Source: Diphasiastrum complanatum
Taxonomy: Eukaryota > Streptophyta > Lycopodiopsida > Lycopodiales > Lycopodiaceae
Direction: 5' to 3'
DNA length: 64,000 bases
Assembly: GCA_029204225.1 (NCBI GenBank)
Contig: CM055107.1
Location: 25,436,391 to 25,500,390 of the forward strand
In this document: positions 11,518 to 22,946 of the stretch, piece after piece
Numbering within the stretch: the stretch's first letter is position 1
Layout: each line of letters starts with the position of its first letter
Notes under the pieces: generated by a model
What the model was told of the DNA's origin: nothing
The model's input: the letters and a program-made list of their open reading frames with translations, nothing else
Databases searched by the model: none
Position numbers and translations under genes: made by a program

Positions 11518-11783
11518 TTTCTTGCCTCTTATGTTTGGTTTACTAGCAGCAGCCATGTTCATGTTCGTTCAGTATTTTTGTTGTAAAGTTGGTGCTCATA
11601 TGTTCATGCAGATTCTAGAGCACTCTTATTCTCTGAGGGTTTGACAGAGATTTCTTGCCTCTTATGTTTGGTTTACTAGCAGCAGCCATGTTCATGTTCG
11701 TTCAGTATTTTTGTTGTAAAGTTGGTGCTCATATGTTCATGCAGATTCTAGAGCACTCTTATTCTCTGAGAGTTTGACAGAGA
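11518..11783. repeat. 133-bp near-perfect tandem duplication
   Basis: Two adjacent 133-bp copies beginning at about 11518 and 11651 differ at essentially one visible position (GAGGGTTTGACAG against GAGAGTTTGACAG). No gene was recognised here. The near identity means a recent duplication or an assembly duplication. Confidence 0.9.
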
Positions 11784-13171
11784 TTTCACAGTAGTTTTTT
11801 CAGAAGAAGAACTGCAACTGGCCCAATAAAATACTTCTTAGAATGGAAAGTAATTACCACCAGTGACCAGCATCCTCAAAAATTCAAAGACTCAAAATCG
11901 GTTGAGAGTAACGTCCTTTGAACACTTATACAGGCCTCTGTGTTCCTTCATGTAAATGAGCAGAAGAGATGAGAAAGACTTTGTTTATTGATATAAAAAT
12001 GAATACATTCCACCTATCCAATTCCCAATGCCTCAGCATAACATTATCAACAACCCCGCAACAAAAAATAGCAAACAATATGATTGAGTCCAGCCTTTTT
12101 CCAACTTAACGGATTTCTCATAATCTAAGCACCTGGAACTTTTGGAAAATAATTATCAAGTCAGCTATCTATTCCTCTGAACGGTTATGACCTTGTGGTC
12201 AAGAACAATTTGCAGCGCCATTCAATATATGGAGAAACACATTTACTCCTAACATGTGTGCACGCATACTCAAAACATGTGTTTCTGAAGATTCAATAGC
12301 TTAAAAGTGTTCCTGCCCCACTTGAGGTATGCATTGTTTCTTTTGGCTTCACAGTTGATATGAAAATTGCATCAATAGCCAGTAAAAGACTCGAGGAAGA
12401 CCTGAATATGAAGAGTATTTATAGAAAGTCTGCTAGTCATGCAGACAAGTAGCTAGACAAAATCAATCAACCAACTTCGCTTTGGAAGTTTTAAGGTTTT
12501 GCAAGCGTCAGTTCAAGAAAAACAGAATGGGACTTGATGAAAGAACAGCTGTTCCCATAAGTTATGCCCTATATGCTTCATGCTTATGTTGGGCATGTTG
12601 ACAAGTAGTGACTGCTCTCCTTTTGAAGAGCTATTAAATTTGCATTCACTGTAGCATTTGAGAAAGCTATCTATTCGTTGTAGTTGGTGAACATGAGGAC
12701 TGAATTTCCTTACATTGGTCCCTCCTCCACCCTAAATAATTAACAGCTCTCAGAAATATTGTGGTCTTGAGCAAATAGACGATACTCGGTACATCCAACA
12801 GCAGATCTGTCTATCACCATGGAGCCTCCCCTGTAATGATGAAGGGATCTATAAACACACATTTCTTACTCTATTCCCTCACTATCATCTTTCATTGTTC
12901 AAGAGCCGAATAGCTGGATGCTACAAAAACAAATTCTAAGGAGCTGCATTTCACCTCATTTTAACCACTGCTTGACTTATGCTTATCATAACAGCCACGA
13001 TGGTAAGCAACAAACACCTCTTCGGCAGTAACCGTATGTTTTAACTTTGCCGATCCAAGACTGGAGGGGGTTAACTGATCAAAAGTGCGAATGATGGGTG
13101 GTAGAAGCAGATCCGTTGGACGATCAAGAGCCAAAACTCGCTGACATTGACTGCATATATGTCAACAATAA

Positions 13172-13174
<3 letters not shown>
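11784..13174. other. No recognisable gene
   Basis: AT-rich sequence with short frames on both strands and no domain, terminal repeat or RNA gene that I can support. Confidence 0.5.

Positions 13175-13249
<75 letters not shown>
13175..13249. repeat. (CT)37 microsatellite
   Basis: An uninterrupted CT dinucleotide run of about 75 bp. The Leu/Ser and Arg/Glu frames across it are artefacts. Confidence 0.98.
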
Positions 13250-13251
<2 letters not shown>

Positions 13252-15189
13252 CAGATTATATACAAATCTTAAGTGCATAGAATTTGGGATGTACAACTCG
13301 AGGTGAAGGTGTGGGCTGCTGTGTTTCATGGAGGTTGATTGGGTGCGCTGCCCTATTCGTCCTAGATACCTTGATACCAGGTTATCACATGGATTGAGAT
13401 TTATACTTGGACAAATGATATGCCGAAGATAAGCATGAGCCAGGAAACTAGAGTCTAGTTTCAGGATTTTTCAAAGTGTTTGACTTAGCTCTTGCTTCAC
13501 GTCATACAATGAGGATCCTCTTATGGAGTGTGCCTTATCTGTCTCAAAGATTAAAATTCATATTGATAGATGACTCAAGATAATGCATCTATCACATGTT
13601 TCTCTTTTCCTTGCGTGGATGCTATTACCATAAAGACTCTGGTCTAACGGCCTCTCAAATCTGGATAACCACAATAGTTTTCAATGTATCGTCATCTACC
13701 TATACACAAAACTCAAACACATATAAATAATGATTCGATATCAATTATTAGACTATGGAATGCAACTCCTTTTTTAATAGCGTTTTTTGTGCTGAAATGA
13801 CCACCTCTCTCTCAAAGGTTGCAGGCCTCCCCTCTTGCCATAATCACTTGCATTTGTCTCTATGGAAAAAGTTTCTGAGAGTCCCCTCTCGTGTCCGAGT
13901 TGCCAGGCAAAGATCACAATCAATCTTGATGGCACATGCCACAAACTACCGCTTTCAACTAGTTTGTTTTTGGGTTTACTTTAATGCTAGGCCTTAATAC
14001 TTGCATGCTTACATTTGAAATTGAGGTAGGGATATGACAGCATATAACACATACTTGAGCGAAAAATATGCCGGCCACTAGTCATACCGGCATGATAGTG
14101 CTACAAGTTTGCATAATGAAAGTAAGCAAACATGGTTACAAGTGCAGGTAGAAAAATGATAACATCGATAATTAGCCATCAATCAACCTTGTGCTTCCAA
14201 AAAGCATATCCAACTCAGTTTTCAAAGTGGAGATGAATTGGACATACATTACTCAAAACCTAAGCTTTCATACAAGTTAGGTCACCTGCATGGTTTACTG
14301 AAAAGAGATCGATAGGAGAAGATCCATTGCTGCAGACAATAAAAAACAATTAATAAACAGCATAATATCAAATCTTCATCAAGCATGTTATAGTGAAAGC
14401 AATCTGGTCCCATAGCAAGAGAGCAACATAAAAGAAAAATTGGAATATGCCATTGTACAGGTGAAAAAAGGACACATGACTAGGGTGCTGATTAATCAAT
14501 AACACAATGTAAGGTGCAGTACCAGCAAAAGGTCAATTGCTGAAACATGGTGGTACCGGCAAAAGTAATGTAACATGTTAACTCCATGTTCCTGCAAGAC
14601 AACTCATGCTGTATGTAAAAGGGCCATGGATATAGAACTTCATAGAAGCTTTATGACAAAGGGGCAAACCTATCCACCGGTTATAACTCATAGTGTAACC
14701 TTGCCAAAACCTGAACTCAAATTCTTTATAAAGTATGTATCTGAAACTAAGAGAGAACACTATCCAGTTTATTCTTAGACCGCCAAGTCTAGCAAGCAAA
14801 CTTCTCAAAACTTGTGAAATCTCTCTCGTCAGAAGCCAGATATGCACAGATTAAGATGTGTGTGTGCGTGTGTGAGAGAGAGAGAGAGGTTGGGGGGGGG
14901 GGGAGGCACACTTTATTTCATATCCACGTCAAGTAAGATAGCACGTCATGACATATCCACGTCAAGAAAGATAGCACTCAAATATGACATAAACCACTGG
15001 CAATCTGTAACCTAATATAATCCACTCACATACTCTTAGACTGTGCTGCAACATCATTTTCCCGTCACTAGCGCTCCTTATAGATGGAGACCACGAGCAC
15101 GAAGATAGGTCCACGTTAGCTTTCGCACAATCATGCAGAGACCAATGTTTTAAGTTTCCCTCACTTCTCCAAAGGTGAAGAAAAGACAT
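13250..15189. other. No recognisable gene
   Basis: AT-rich DNA. It contains a short GA run and a G12 run (about 14873-14902) and a duplicated ATATCCACGTCAAG(T/A)AAGATAGCA phrase near 14920-14975. The frame at 15189-14962 (minus) ends beside a donor-like GTATGTGAG, but I do not recognise the peptide. Confidence 0.4.
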
Positions 15190-15194
15190 CTCTA

Positions 15195-15515
15195 AGGTCA
15201 GGCAAGGTTGCAGTCCGCGATCCGGGATTTCCCATTAGGGTTTCCCGGAACGCAATTTTTTTTTTTGTATAGTTGCCAATATGGGTATCATGTGAAAGGA
15301 TATCAAAAAAGCAATTGTTATGCAGATCTGTTGCTTGGTTTCAGATGGCTGCGGGCTACATTCATTAGATCTGGACATCAGTAGATGGTTTAAGAAAACT
15401 GGCTACATTTTCATATGGTTTCAGAAATTTGAACTGTGTAGTTTGCCGACTGTTTCGCACGATCCAGAACGTTTTTGCAGCGGATCGCGATCCGCTGCAA
15501 CACAGGGTGCAGGGT
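15195..15515. mobile_element. MITE-like element with CGCGATCCG palindromes
   Basis: The left end (GTTGCAGTCCGCGATCC) is repeated in inverted form at the right end, where it is part of a perfect 26-bp palindrome at 15475-15500 centred on GGATCGCGATCC. The interior is A/T-rich. A short inverted-repeat DNA element fits. I could not define a clean target duplication. Confidence 0.45.
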
Positions 15516-15689
15516 AGTAGTAAAGAGCAAACCCAATCAACTGACATCCATACTTCGTCATCGAAATGCACATAAGCATAATTTTAGATGGCTAGAGCAA
15601 TGTAACGAACCACCACATCTTTAACATTATGATGCCCACTTGGGTGGGCATCACCACGCTTTTTAGTGCCATTAACACCAGACATTGTT

Positions 15690-16040
15690 GTGATGGGGCA
15701 GTGTAGATTCTAGCACGTGAGGCAGGCTGTTGAGGACATGGAGCCAAACAATGTGGTAAGGGGGGATCACATATAGTGCCTCAAATTGTGCTTCAATGAG
15801 GACAATAGAAAACAAGGCATACCAACACATATTCTGGACTCCATGTGCCATGCACCGCTTATCGATTGAGGATATTGCAAGGTTGTCTAGGGTCAAAGAG
15901 GTGGTGGATGTGGCATGTTACCTTGTAAAGTTTGTCAACAAAATTTTGAGGTCCTTACAATGTACAAAGGATTCAAATCCCTGGAAATTTGAAAACCTCC
16001 CCTGTTTGCTTTCTTGTTCATCATTTTGAAGCACTTGCTA
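15690..16040 (+). pseudogene. hAT transposase fragment (central region)
   Basis: With frame changes, the plus strand reads AVEDMEPNNVV and then HIFWTPCAMHRL, SIEDIARL and VVDVACYLVKFV. This order matches the stretch of hAT transposases in which the element is recognised by a HIFWTPCxxHxL motif followed by an 'EDI' helix. Stops and at least one frameshift before 15796 show it is inactive. No terminal inverted repeats were defined. Confidence 0.75.
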
Positions 16041-16192
16041 AAGGTTCACAAATAGTGGTTGTTTTGAACCATTGGGCACAATGAAATGGGTCACGAGAAC
16101 CTGGAGCTAAGCTCTTTAAGATGATTGTATTGTTGTCACCATCTTGGGATGAGGCCGGGTCTATTGTAGGACTACAACCGATATAGTCTATT

Positions 16193-16461
16193 GAGAGAGA
16201 GAGAGAGCTTTATTCACGTCTTTTAATGCCAGAAGGCATATAAGACCAAGTAAGTACATCTCAGGTGTGATAAATACTGAAAGGAGCATATAAATGTTTC
16301 CATAACCAAACAACAACTACTACTAGATATTAACCTATCAATATCTCCTTTGCCCTCAAGACGTGAAAATCTGAGATATGGTACAATGGGGAGTCATATA
16401 TCCAAAGCTATGCAATAACCGTCTAGATATGATATTAATGTCATGTCACCACAGGACCACT

Positions 16462-16501
<40 letters not shown>
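16193..16501. repeat. Two (GA)n microsatellites in a duplicated context
   Basis: GA runs at 16193-16207 and 16465-16501 are each followed by a related sentence (TTTTxxTGCCAxAAGGCATATAAGAC). The flanking unit of about 270 bp is thus duplicated, not just the dinucleotide run. Confidence 0.7.
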
Positions 16502-16503
<2 letters not shown>

Positions 16504-16737
16504 CTTTTCCATGCCAAAAGGCATATAAGACTAGTAAATGTACATGTCAAGTATGTGGTACCGATGGAGTGTATGAAACGTCTCCAAAACAGAAACAAAA
16601 ATAACATATCTGAATACTATGAACTGAACTAAAATGAGATATGAAATATGAAATATGAAACATGTGGGAGCATATGTATGGCTAAGTATCTGAGTGTTGT
16701 GAATGAGGTATGACACTATCATCCGATCTTGTTCTGT

Positions 16738-16923
16738 TGATGCTATTCAGCATGAAGGACCACTAGTAGTCGCTGACGTCGTCTAAGGGGATGAGATCTC
16801 CTCGTGATAGGTCGAGTAGCTCGTGTTGCAACATGAGTATGAGTAGGACGTTGTCTCTGATCTCCATGAGCAGGTAAGTCGTCGTCGTCATCATCATCGT
16901 CATCATCATCATCATCAGATGCA
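16738..16923 (-). pseudogene. Acidic/basic C-terminal tail of a transposase (hAT-like)
   Basis: On the minus strand a run of about a dozen Asp codons (16870-16918) is followed by LPAHGDQ and an Arg-rich tail (RATRPITRRSHPLRRRQR) before a stop at about 16738. The acidic-run-then-basic-tail layout resembles the C-terminal exon at 63338-63615. No catalytic part is attached, because LINE sequence starts directly to the right. Confidence 0.4.
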
Positions 16924-17594
16924 AGGTCCCGTCACCTTCTCCCAGAGATGAAGGAGGTAATCTAAGGCTGAGAAATATGACTCTGCTGGGCTGTCTAACA
17001 TAGGTCTTGTCGCAGTAGAAACATCTCTCGTATCATGGTGCAACACATCGACAGTCCTCATAAGATATGAGTGATCGCAGTATGATAGGCGCATCACGAA
17101 ACAAACAATGGTATCTCCCTCTGACCTCATAGTTTACAGGGCACCTAAAGATAAAGTGCTCCTCCGGCTCCACCTCAACCAAGGAACATAATTGGTAGTT
17201 CCGCTTCTCTCTCGCGACACCATGGAACCTCCCAGTCTCAATAAATCTGATCCTGTGTGATAATCCCGAGTCTAGATAGTGTGGCAGAACTGGGAACCCT
17301 GCTATGTCTAGCTCCATAAATGGGTCCGGTAATAGCCTAGCTTAACCCCAAGCTATCGCCGCCAAGTACGATCGAGATATGCCCGATATAAGAAGCGTTT
17401 GATGTATTGATGGGTACCTAAGGGGAGACCTTGAATGGAAATACCAAATGACTCAAGGAGGAAGTGGGATGCCTAAGAGAACCATGACAGCTTGTATCCC
17501 TGTAATAGATCCTAACACCACAGTAGGGCAAACACTAACTGATCCACCCAACCTTGCCTACTCCCTGATATAGAGTAAGCCCCTCCTAGCCCAG
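16915..17594 (-). pseudogene. LINE ORF2 C-terminal fragment (zf-RVT region)
   Basis: The minus strand reads GYKLSWF near 17495, then GLPLGTHQYIKRFLI near 17405, a YLAAIAWG motif near 17360 and, in the frame ending at 17033, a segment typical of the post-RT zinc-binding region of plant L1-type LINEs: SGLSHRIRFIETGRFHG, then C-x2-C-like and HFIFRCP motifs. A frameshift near 17035 leads to HLWEKVTGP at the end. Several stops are present. It is truncated on the left by the acidic tail and on the right by a gypsy LTR. Confidence 0.75.
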
Positions 17595-17858
17595 TGTGAG
17601 AACTGGTAGCATGCAACTGCCAAGTGTCGACCACGTGTCACTGACATGGCCGACTGCACATCGGGACCCAACTGGGGGCCCTGTCCTGCTGACAGGGTCC
17701 CTAGACTGTGTTAGGCCCGCCATGGCTATGGACCGCGTTGGGGCACACTACTCACACTGTCTTGCCCTGTTGGTCGTGTACCTTGGACACGACCCTGACT
17801 GTGGTATCTAACCTATCTGTGTTCTCTAGGGTTCGGCACTGGTCACGAGCTCGTAACA
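17595..17858 (-). repeat. Chromovirus 3' LTR
   Basis: Directly after the polypurine tract (17859-17876; AAGGGGGAGGGAG on the minus strand) the minus strand starts TGTTACGAGC, a classical LTR start. A CA end consistent with an LTR terminus occurs at 17595 (TTCTCACA). The left end is inferred from where LINE coding sequence resumes. At about 264 bp it is short but within range for chromoviruses. Confidence 0.6.
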
Positions 17859-18623
17859 CTCCCTCCCCCTTAAGACCGTCTTGGTCCTCTAAGACAAAGT
17901 CTGGAAAAATCTTGCGAAGGACGCTGCCTCTTTCCCAACAAGTGGCATTCTCAACAGGCTGATCATTCCACTTGACCAGATATTCTCGGTATAGAGTATA
18001 ACGAGTCTGCATCTCTCTACTATCAAGAATCTCCTCTGGTTCATGTGGAGGTTGCTGAGGATCCAATGGGAAAACTAGAACACTGTCCCCTACCAGATTT
18101 TCTGATCTGGCTAAGGCTTTTCGTAGATGACTTACATGAAAGACTGGAAAAACCTTACTACTGTGTGGGAGTTCTAGTTCATAGGTGACTTCGCCTAGTC
18201 TCCTACTGATAGTAAAGGGACCACAATACCTAGGAGACAATTTAGCACACACTCCTGATTTGAGGGTCTTAGAGTCAACTGGGACTCAAGTAGACTTTCT
18301 CACCAGCGGAGAACTGCACATCCCGTCTGTGTGGATTTGCATAATGCCTGGCTCGATCCTGGGACTGCCTAATGCTACGCTTAGCATGTTCTATCATCTG
18401 GTTTAGGTCCTCTAAAAGTTTCTGGCTGCTTCAACTTTTCCTTGTTTAAACCCTACAGTTGTGGGTGAGCGTGGCTGAAAACCGTACATCAGCATAAATG
18501 GGCTGTATCCCGTAGCTGAATGTTTGGTACTGTTATAAGCAAACTCTAATATCGAGAGATACCTCTCCCAATTAAACTGCTTCTTGCTGACGTATGCACG
18601 ACGCATATCCTCCAGCACCTGAT
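17859..18623 (-). pseudogene. Chromovirus integrase C-terminus and chromodomain
   Basis: The minus strand carries the integrase end (FAYNSTKHSATGYSPFML at 18540-18490, a standard Ty3/gypsy motif) and then, after a stop and frame change near 18260-18412, the LSPRYCGPF motif. A chromodomain follows (PEEILDSREM, then YLVKW near 17990-17960). Chromodomains target these elements to heterochromatin. The polypurine tract follows at once. The integrase catalytic core is missing: the sequence jumps from RNase H (18630) to the integrase end (18618). Confidence 0.9.
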
Positions 18624-19670
18624 TTAGTACCTAGTCTGAGCTGGCTCGAGTTTCTTACTCTCGAACGCGACTGGTCGTCCACCCTGAGTTAGTATAGCAC
18701 CCACTGCAAAGTCGCTAGCATCTGTTTCGACCACAAATGGCTGATTGGGGTCGACGACTTTTAAAACTGGTGCTGTAGCTAAGGTTGTTTTGAAAGCATC
18801 ACAGCTCTCCTGTTGTGCGGACTCCCAAATGAACTCCTTTCCCTTCCCCTTAAGAAGATTTGTCATGGGAACTGCTATCTGAGCATATTCCTTGACAAAT
18901 CGTCTGTAATATCCCGCCAAACCAAGAAAGATCTAAAGTTCCAAAATATTCTGAGGTCTTAGCCAATTGAGTATGGCTTTAACCTTATTTGGGTCCATTT
19001 TAATCCCATCTGACGAGATAATGTGACCCAAATATGCTACTTCTTCAACGAAGAATTCACACTTGGATTGTTTAGCATAAAGCTTATGCTTTTTGAGCAG
19101 TCGAAACGCCTTTCTGAGGTGTTTTAGATGCTCCTTCCTCGTTTTGCTGTAGACGAGGATGTCATCTAAAAATACGACTACAAACTTACCCAAGTATGGT
19201 CTGAGGACACTGTTCATCAAGGTCATAAAGGTAGCTGGAGCATTTGTGAGCCCAAATGGCATCACCTTAAACTCATAATGACCGTGACGAGTCCTAAAAG
19301 CTGTTTTCAAGACATCTTCCGATTTTATACGGACTTGATGATATCCCGATCTGAGGTCTATTTTGCTGAAAAACTTAGCCCCGTCGAGTTGGTCAAACAA
19401 CTCGTCTGCCCGAGGCATAGGGTATTTATTCTTAATTGTGACTTTATTGAGGGCTTTGTAATCTACGCAAAGACGCATAGACCCCTCTTTCTTTTTCACC
19501 AATAGGACTGGTGAGGCCCATGGTGAACTACTGGTCTGAATTTGGCCTTTCCCAAGATAATCTGTTAACTGCCTAGTTATTTCTTCATCCTCTGTTCGGC
19601 TGACCCGATATGGAGGTTTAGAAACAGGTGTTGTACCTAGGGCCCAGTCTCTTGGAGATTTAACCACCAC
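18624..19670 (-). pseudogene. Chromovirus reverse transcriptase and start of RNase H
   Basis: The RT is nearly intact over 245 residues: [45 protein letters not shown] and the catalytic FLDDILVYS box are all present. One in-frame TAG near 18932 breaks the frame just before FLGLAGYYRRFV. The following 98 codons contain the thumb and RNase H start (VVETDASDFAVGA), ending at a deletion at 18624-18630. The 5' part (gag, protease) and the 5' LTR are absent; a hAT piece abuts at about 19670. Confidence 0.92.
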
Positions 19671-20792
19671 TTATAGGCCATGGGCCTTAAGGAAAGACTG
19701 GCTTCTATTGCTTGCAAATGGTCAAGGGTCTGTTTAAGAGCATGAATGTCATCCCTGAGTGAATCCTGCATGACAGGATCAAGATAGACTCTCTCAATGT
19801 ATGTGCGCCATCCGGAGCTCTGCATCATGGAACTGATCTTCATTCCTCCATAGAGGATGAAGAATGCAAGCCATAGCGTGTAGAGGCTGATGGAACCACT
19901 CCCACCTGGCTTGCCACTTTTCTCTTATTTCTTCAACCCTATAAAATTTGAAAATCATACATCATACATGTCACATGGTGTATACTTATAACTACATACT
20001 ACATATTACATAAACACTCATCAATCATGATAAGAGATAATGCATAATACAAATCTCTCTGCACTGAAGGCAGTGCAGGTGCGAATCTGCTCTCCCAGCC
20101 TGTCTATGAACTCATAGAGAAGGCCCAAAGTTGCGCCCTCTCTATCCGTAAGGCGCAGGACAGTGTAAAGAGGCTGCAACGCTATGACAATGGCCCGTGC
20201 ATCATCCCAAAAAGGAGATGCTAGCACAATCCTCTCAAATCGCTGAGCCTTAGACAATAGTTACTATCTAGATTCTAGAATCTACAACGAATTACAATGG
20301 AGATAGATGTATCGTGATAGACTGTAGTAGTTTGTAGATTGTAGTAATGTCAAAGTACATACGATATGCAATGAATTATAGTTTACAACACAATCATCAT
20401 TGCAAAATTCAAATATTTTCTATTTAGCATCTAGCAAAAGCTTACAATTGTCAATAACTCAGGTGACAGGATAATGGATTTATAACTATTAACTAATAAC
20501 AGCTTCGGAATTCCGAATCACAGTTCACTGATTACGATCAACAACCTGGTTGCGAATGATGACCCTCCGAGGTAGCCGTAGATGGAACTGCAGGTATCAT
20601 CAATGAGTCAGGTGCTCGCGCACAACCTGCGATCTCAAAACCACGTAGACGCAATAGGTGTGCCTTTATTCTAGTGGGGCCACCTATGTAGTCCTTGCCA
20701 CAATACTTGCAAGTCCACCTCTTAGTGCCTGAGGTGCCATAATTAGAAGCAACTGTCACATGATCCCACAAGGGATCCGTCTCTCTAGGCAT
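19671..20792 (-). pseudogene. hAT transposase with BED zinc finger, gapped
   Basis: The minus-strand start at 20792 opens a BED-type zinc finger: DPLWDHV, a C-x2-C pair in WTCKYCGKDY, and a downstream His/Cys set in IKAHLLRL...GC. At 20257-20021 comes the hAT segment SPFWDDARAIVIALQPLY with LRLTDREG and LYEFIDRL. At 19843-19680 comes SSGWRTYIERVYLDP. These are the normal N-to-C pieces, but the region between the zinc finger and residue ~300 and the C-terminal dimerisation domain are missing. It is abutted by the chromovirus RT. Confidence 0.8.
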
Positions 20793-21214
20793 GGTATCTA
20801 CTATCTAGATTCTAGTCTCTCTCTCCCCCTCACTAGTCTCTCTCCCCATCCTGAATTCTGATTTTTCACTCACACACACCTAAAGGCTAACTCTCCCTTC
20901 GACCTCCCTCCATACACACACACACACACACCCACCCACCCCCCTAAGTCTACCTCCCTCTCTCTCAAAGACTCACACACACTTCTAACTTAAGAATCTA
21001 TTCACACACACATTTGTCAAACACACACACATTGTCAAACACACACAAAAACACAAAAACACAAAAACACACACACACACATTTGTCAACAATCACACAC
21101 AGTGCACACACGTCAACAGCCACACACACAACTCCACATGAAACTGTACCATTGCCCACCGCAAGTATGTTAACTCACTTCAAGCTAGTAGAACAAGCCA
21201 CAACGATGTTTCCC

Positions 21215-21215
<1 letters not shown>
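20793..21215. repeat. CA-rich and CT-rich simple sequence
   Basis: Interspersed CACACA runs (20870-20935 and 21001-21140) with CTCTCTC blocks lie directly upstream of the BED-finger start. No gene is seen. Confidence 0.8.

Positions 21216-21287
<72 letters not shown>
21216..21287. repeat. (CT)36 microsatellite
   Basis: An uninterrupted CT run that forms the edge of the GGTTCGAAC-type element to its right. Confidence 0.97.
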
Positions 21288-21289
<2 letters not shown>

Positions 21290-21558
21290 GCAAACTGTCT
21301 CGGATCTCTCTCTCTCTCGAGCGCAAATCTGTCTCGGATTTCTCTCCCTCGGGCGCGGAAATCTGGGAACCTTCGGGAGTCGGGACTGACCCTGTTGCGA
21401 GGAGTCAGGAGGTCCGACGAGCAGGAGGTAACGAGTTTTTTTTTTTTTCGAAAACGGTTCGAACAGCCAAAAAACGGTTCGAACCAGACCTTTTCAAAAA
21501 GGACTTTCGAATCGTAGTTCTTTCAACGAATCGCGATTCAACACAACATTGGCAACCA
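21288..21558. mobile_element. GGTTCGAAC-rich MITE-like element, copy 1
   Basis: ACGGTTCGAAC occurs twice at 21450-21497 and the right end reads ACGAATCGCGATTCAACACAACATTGG. In inverted orientation this end matches the start of the copy at 25490 (CCAATGTTGTGTCGAACC). Both copies have a long CT/GA run on the interior side, so the microsatellite appears to be part of the element. Confidence 0.5.
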
Positions 21559-22314
21559 GCTCCACCACATTGTGAGATAACTCTCTAGCTCATCAATGTA
21601 CAATCCAAAAAGAACTGGTGAAAGAGAGCAACCTTGCTTCACCCAGTGGTGCTCCAAATATGCTCAAAAATGCCATTGTCATGTCTAAAACATCCCAAAA
21701 CCCTCTCATAGAGAGCCATCACTGCCAGGATAATACCGATGGAGAAGCCAAGGTCATGAAGTCTTTGAATGAGCAGGGAGGGAGGTACAGAATCAAAGGC
21801 TTTCCTGAAGTCCACAACACAACAATAAACCTTCTCTTTCTTGTACTTAGCTTCCTCAATCAAAGCTCGTAGTGTGAAGATATGGTCAGTGGTAGATTAG
21901 TGAGATCAGAAACCTGCCTGTCCCAATGCATGTAATCTCCTGGATTCCGCCTCTGAGCTCACTGCAAACTGAAGTATGGTGCCATAGAGCTTCGTGAGAA
22001 CATGCCCAATCATGATAGTGCGGTAGTTACTAGGAACCATGGGGTCACCATTTTTATGGATAGGGTGGATGATGTTCATGCACCAGAATGAAGGGAAGCC
22101 AAAGACAACTGCGGAATTGAGGAGAGTGGCTAATGTGGGAGCAAGGAGGTCTAGGAGTTCAGATTCGAGGTCTTCGATGTCTCTTGCCTTATGGGATTTC
22201 ATTCTCTTGATGGCCGCAAGTACCATGTTAGAGGTGAAGAAGGTGAACTCAAAAGGGCATGGAGAGATAGAGATGGGTGCATCAGTGTGTATGGTATATA
22301 GACTGGTACCATAT
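21559..22314 (-). pseudogene. LINE reverse transcriptase, 5' half
   Basis: Minus-strand frames at 22226-21906 and 21863-21639 give AAIKRMKSHKARD, IIHPIHKNGDP with NYRTI, then VVDFRKAFDSVPPSLL. These are the first conserved blocks of a non-LTR (L1-type) reverse transcriptase, including the first catalytic Asp in the DFRKAFD motif. The sequence ends before the second catalytic FADD-type block, replaced by the GGTTCGAAC element. Stops separate the two frames. Confidence 0.88.
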
Positions 22315-22946
22315 GTCGGGATTCAATGTGAACTAGAAGCGGAAAGCGGAAACATTCACAATGAATTAAGTGATTAATGTTCTATGAACAATCACAAATT
22401 ATGCATACAAATGGAAGCAAAGTAGGATACCAGTGGAGACAAATCTCTATACAAAAGAATGTATGTACATAAGCATTGCCACTCTCCTCTAGTCTCTCCA
22501 CTCTTCAGGCTCTTCCCCTCCTATTCAGCAGATAGACGGCGCTTATTTATACTAGTAGAGATAGAGAAATCCAACGGCCAATGGTTCCCAATGTGGAATA
22601 TCCAAAAGCCAAGAGCCAAGAGCCAAGAGCTATGTGTTACATAGGAGTTACAAAAGCAAATGAAAAGCCTTGGCATTGGACAGCCAAGTGCTAATTGGAG
22701 AAGAAGGTCACTTGCCCCATGGAGCCCCCATTATGAGTTGGGCCTCTCCAAACTTGAGTACATTGACCAAAAGTTAAAAATGCTCCTTGGGTCCTCAAAC
22801 CCATATACATTGCCTCAACTTCATTAAATATGGCATTAACCCCATGAAGTCACGCAATCCAAGCCTGGAGAAAGCTCTGCAGTCGCCATACTATCTCTGG
22901 AGAAGATTCCACCCAAGGAGAAAATAAACTATGATGACCCCTAACA
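22315..22946 (-). mobile_element. ~630-bp insertion inside the LINE, possible solo LTR
   Basis: LINE coding sequence is continuous on both sides (RYQKVHP before, YGTSLYTIHTD after, minus strand) and is interrupted here. On the minus strand the insert begins TGTTAGGGG and ends CCCGACA, giving TG...CA ends. It has a TATAAATAAG promoter-like word at about 22545 but no coding region. I could not establish a clean target duplication. Confidence 0.5.

Noticed and set aside
13071-13280. Leu/Ser and Arg/Glu repeat proteins over the CT runs (also at 16378, 21014, 25444, 26901)
   Set aside because: They are translations of dinucleotide repeats with no flanking coding signal.
14150-14240. Minus-strand LSWICFLE as a further MED27 exon
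   Set aside because: A stop lies just upstream in the same frame and neither side has suitable splice sites.
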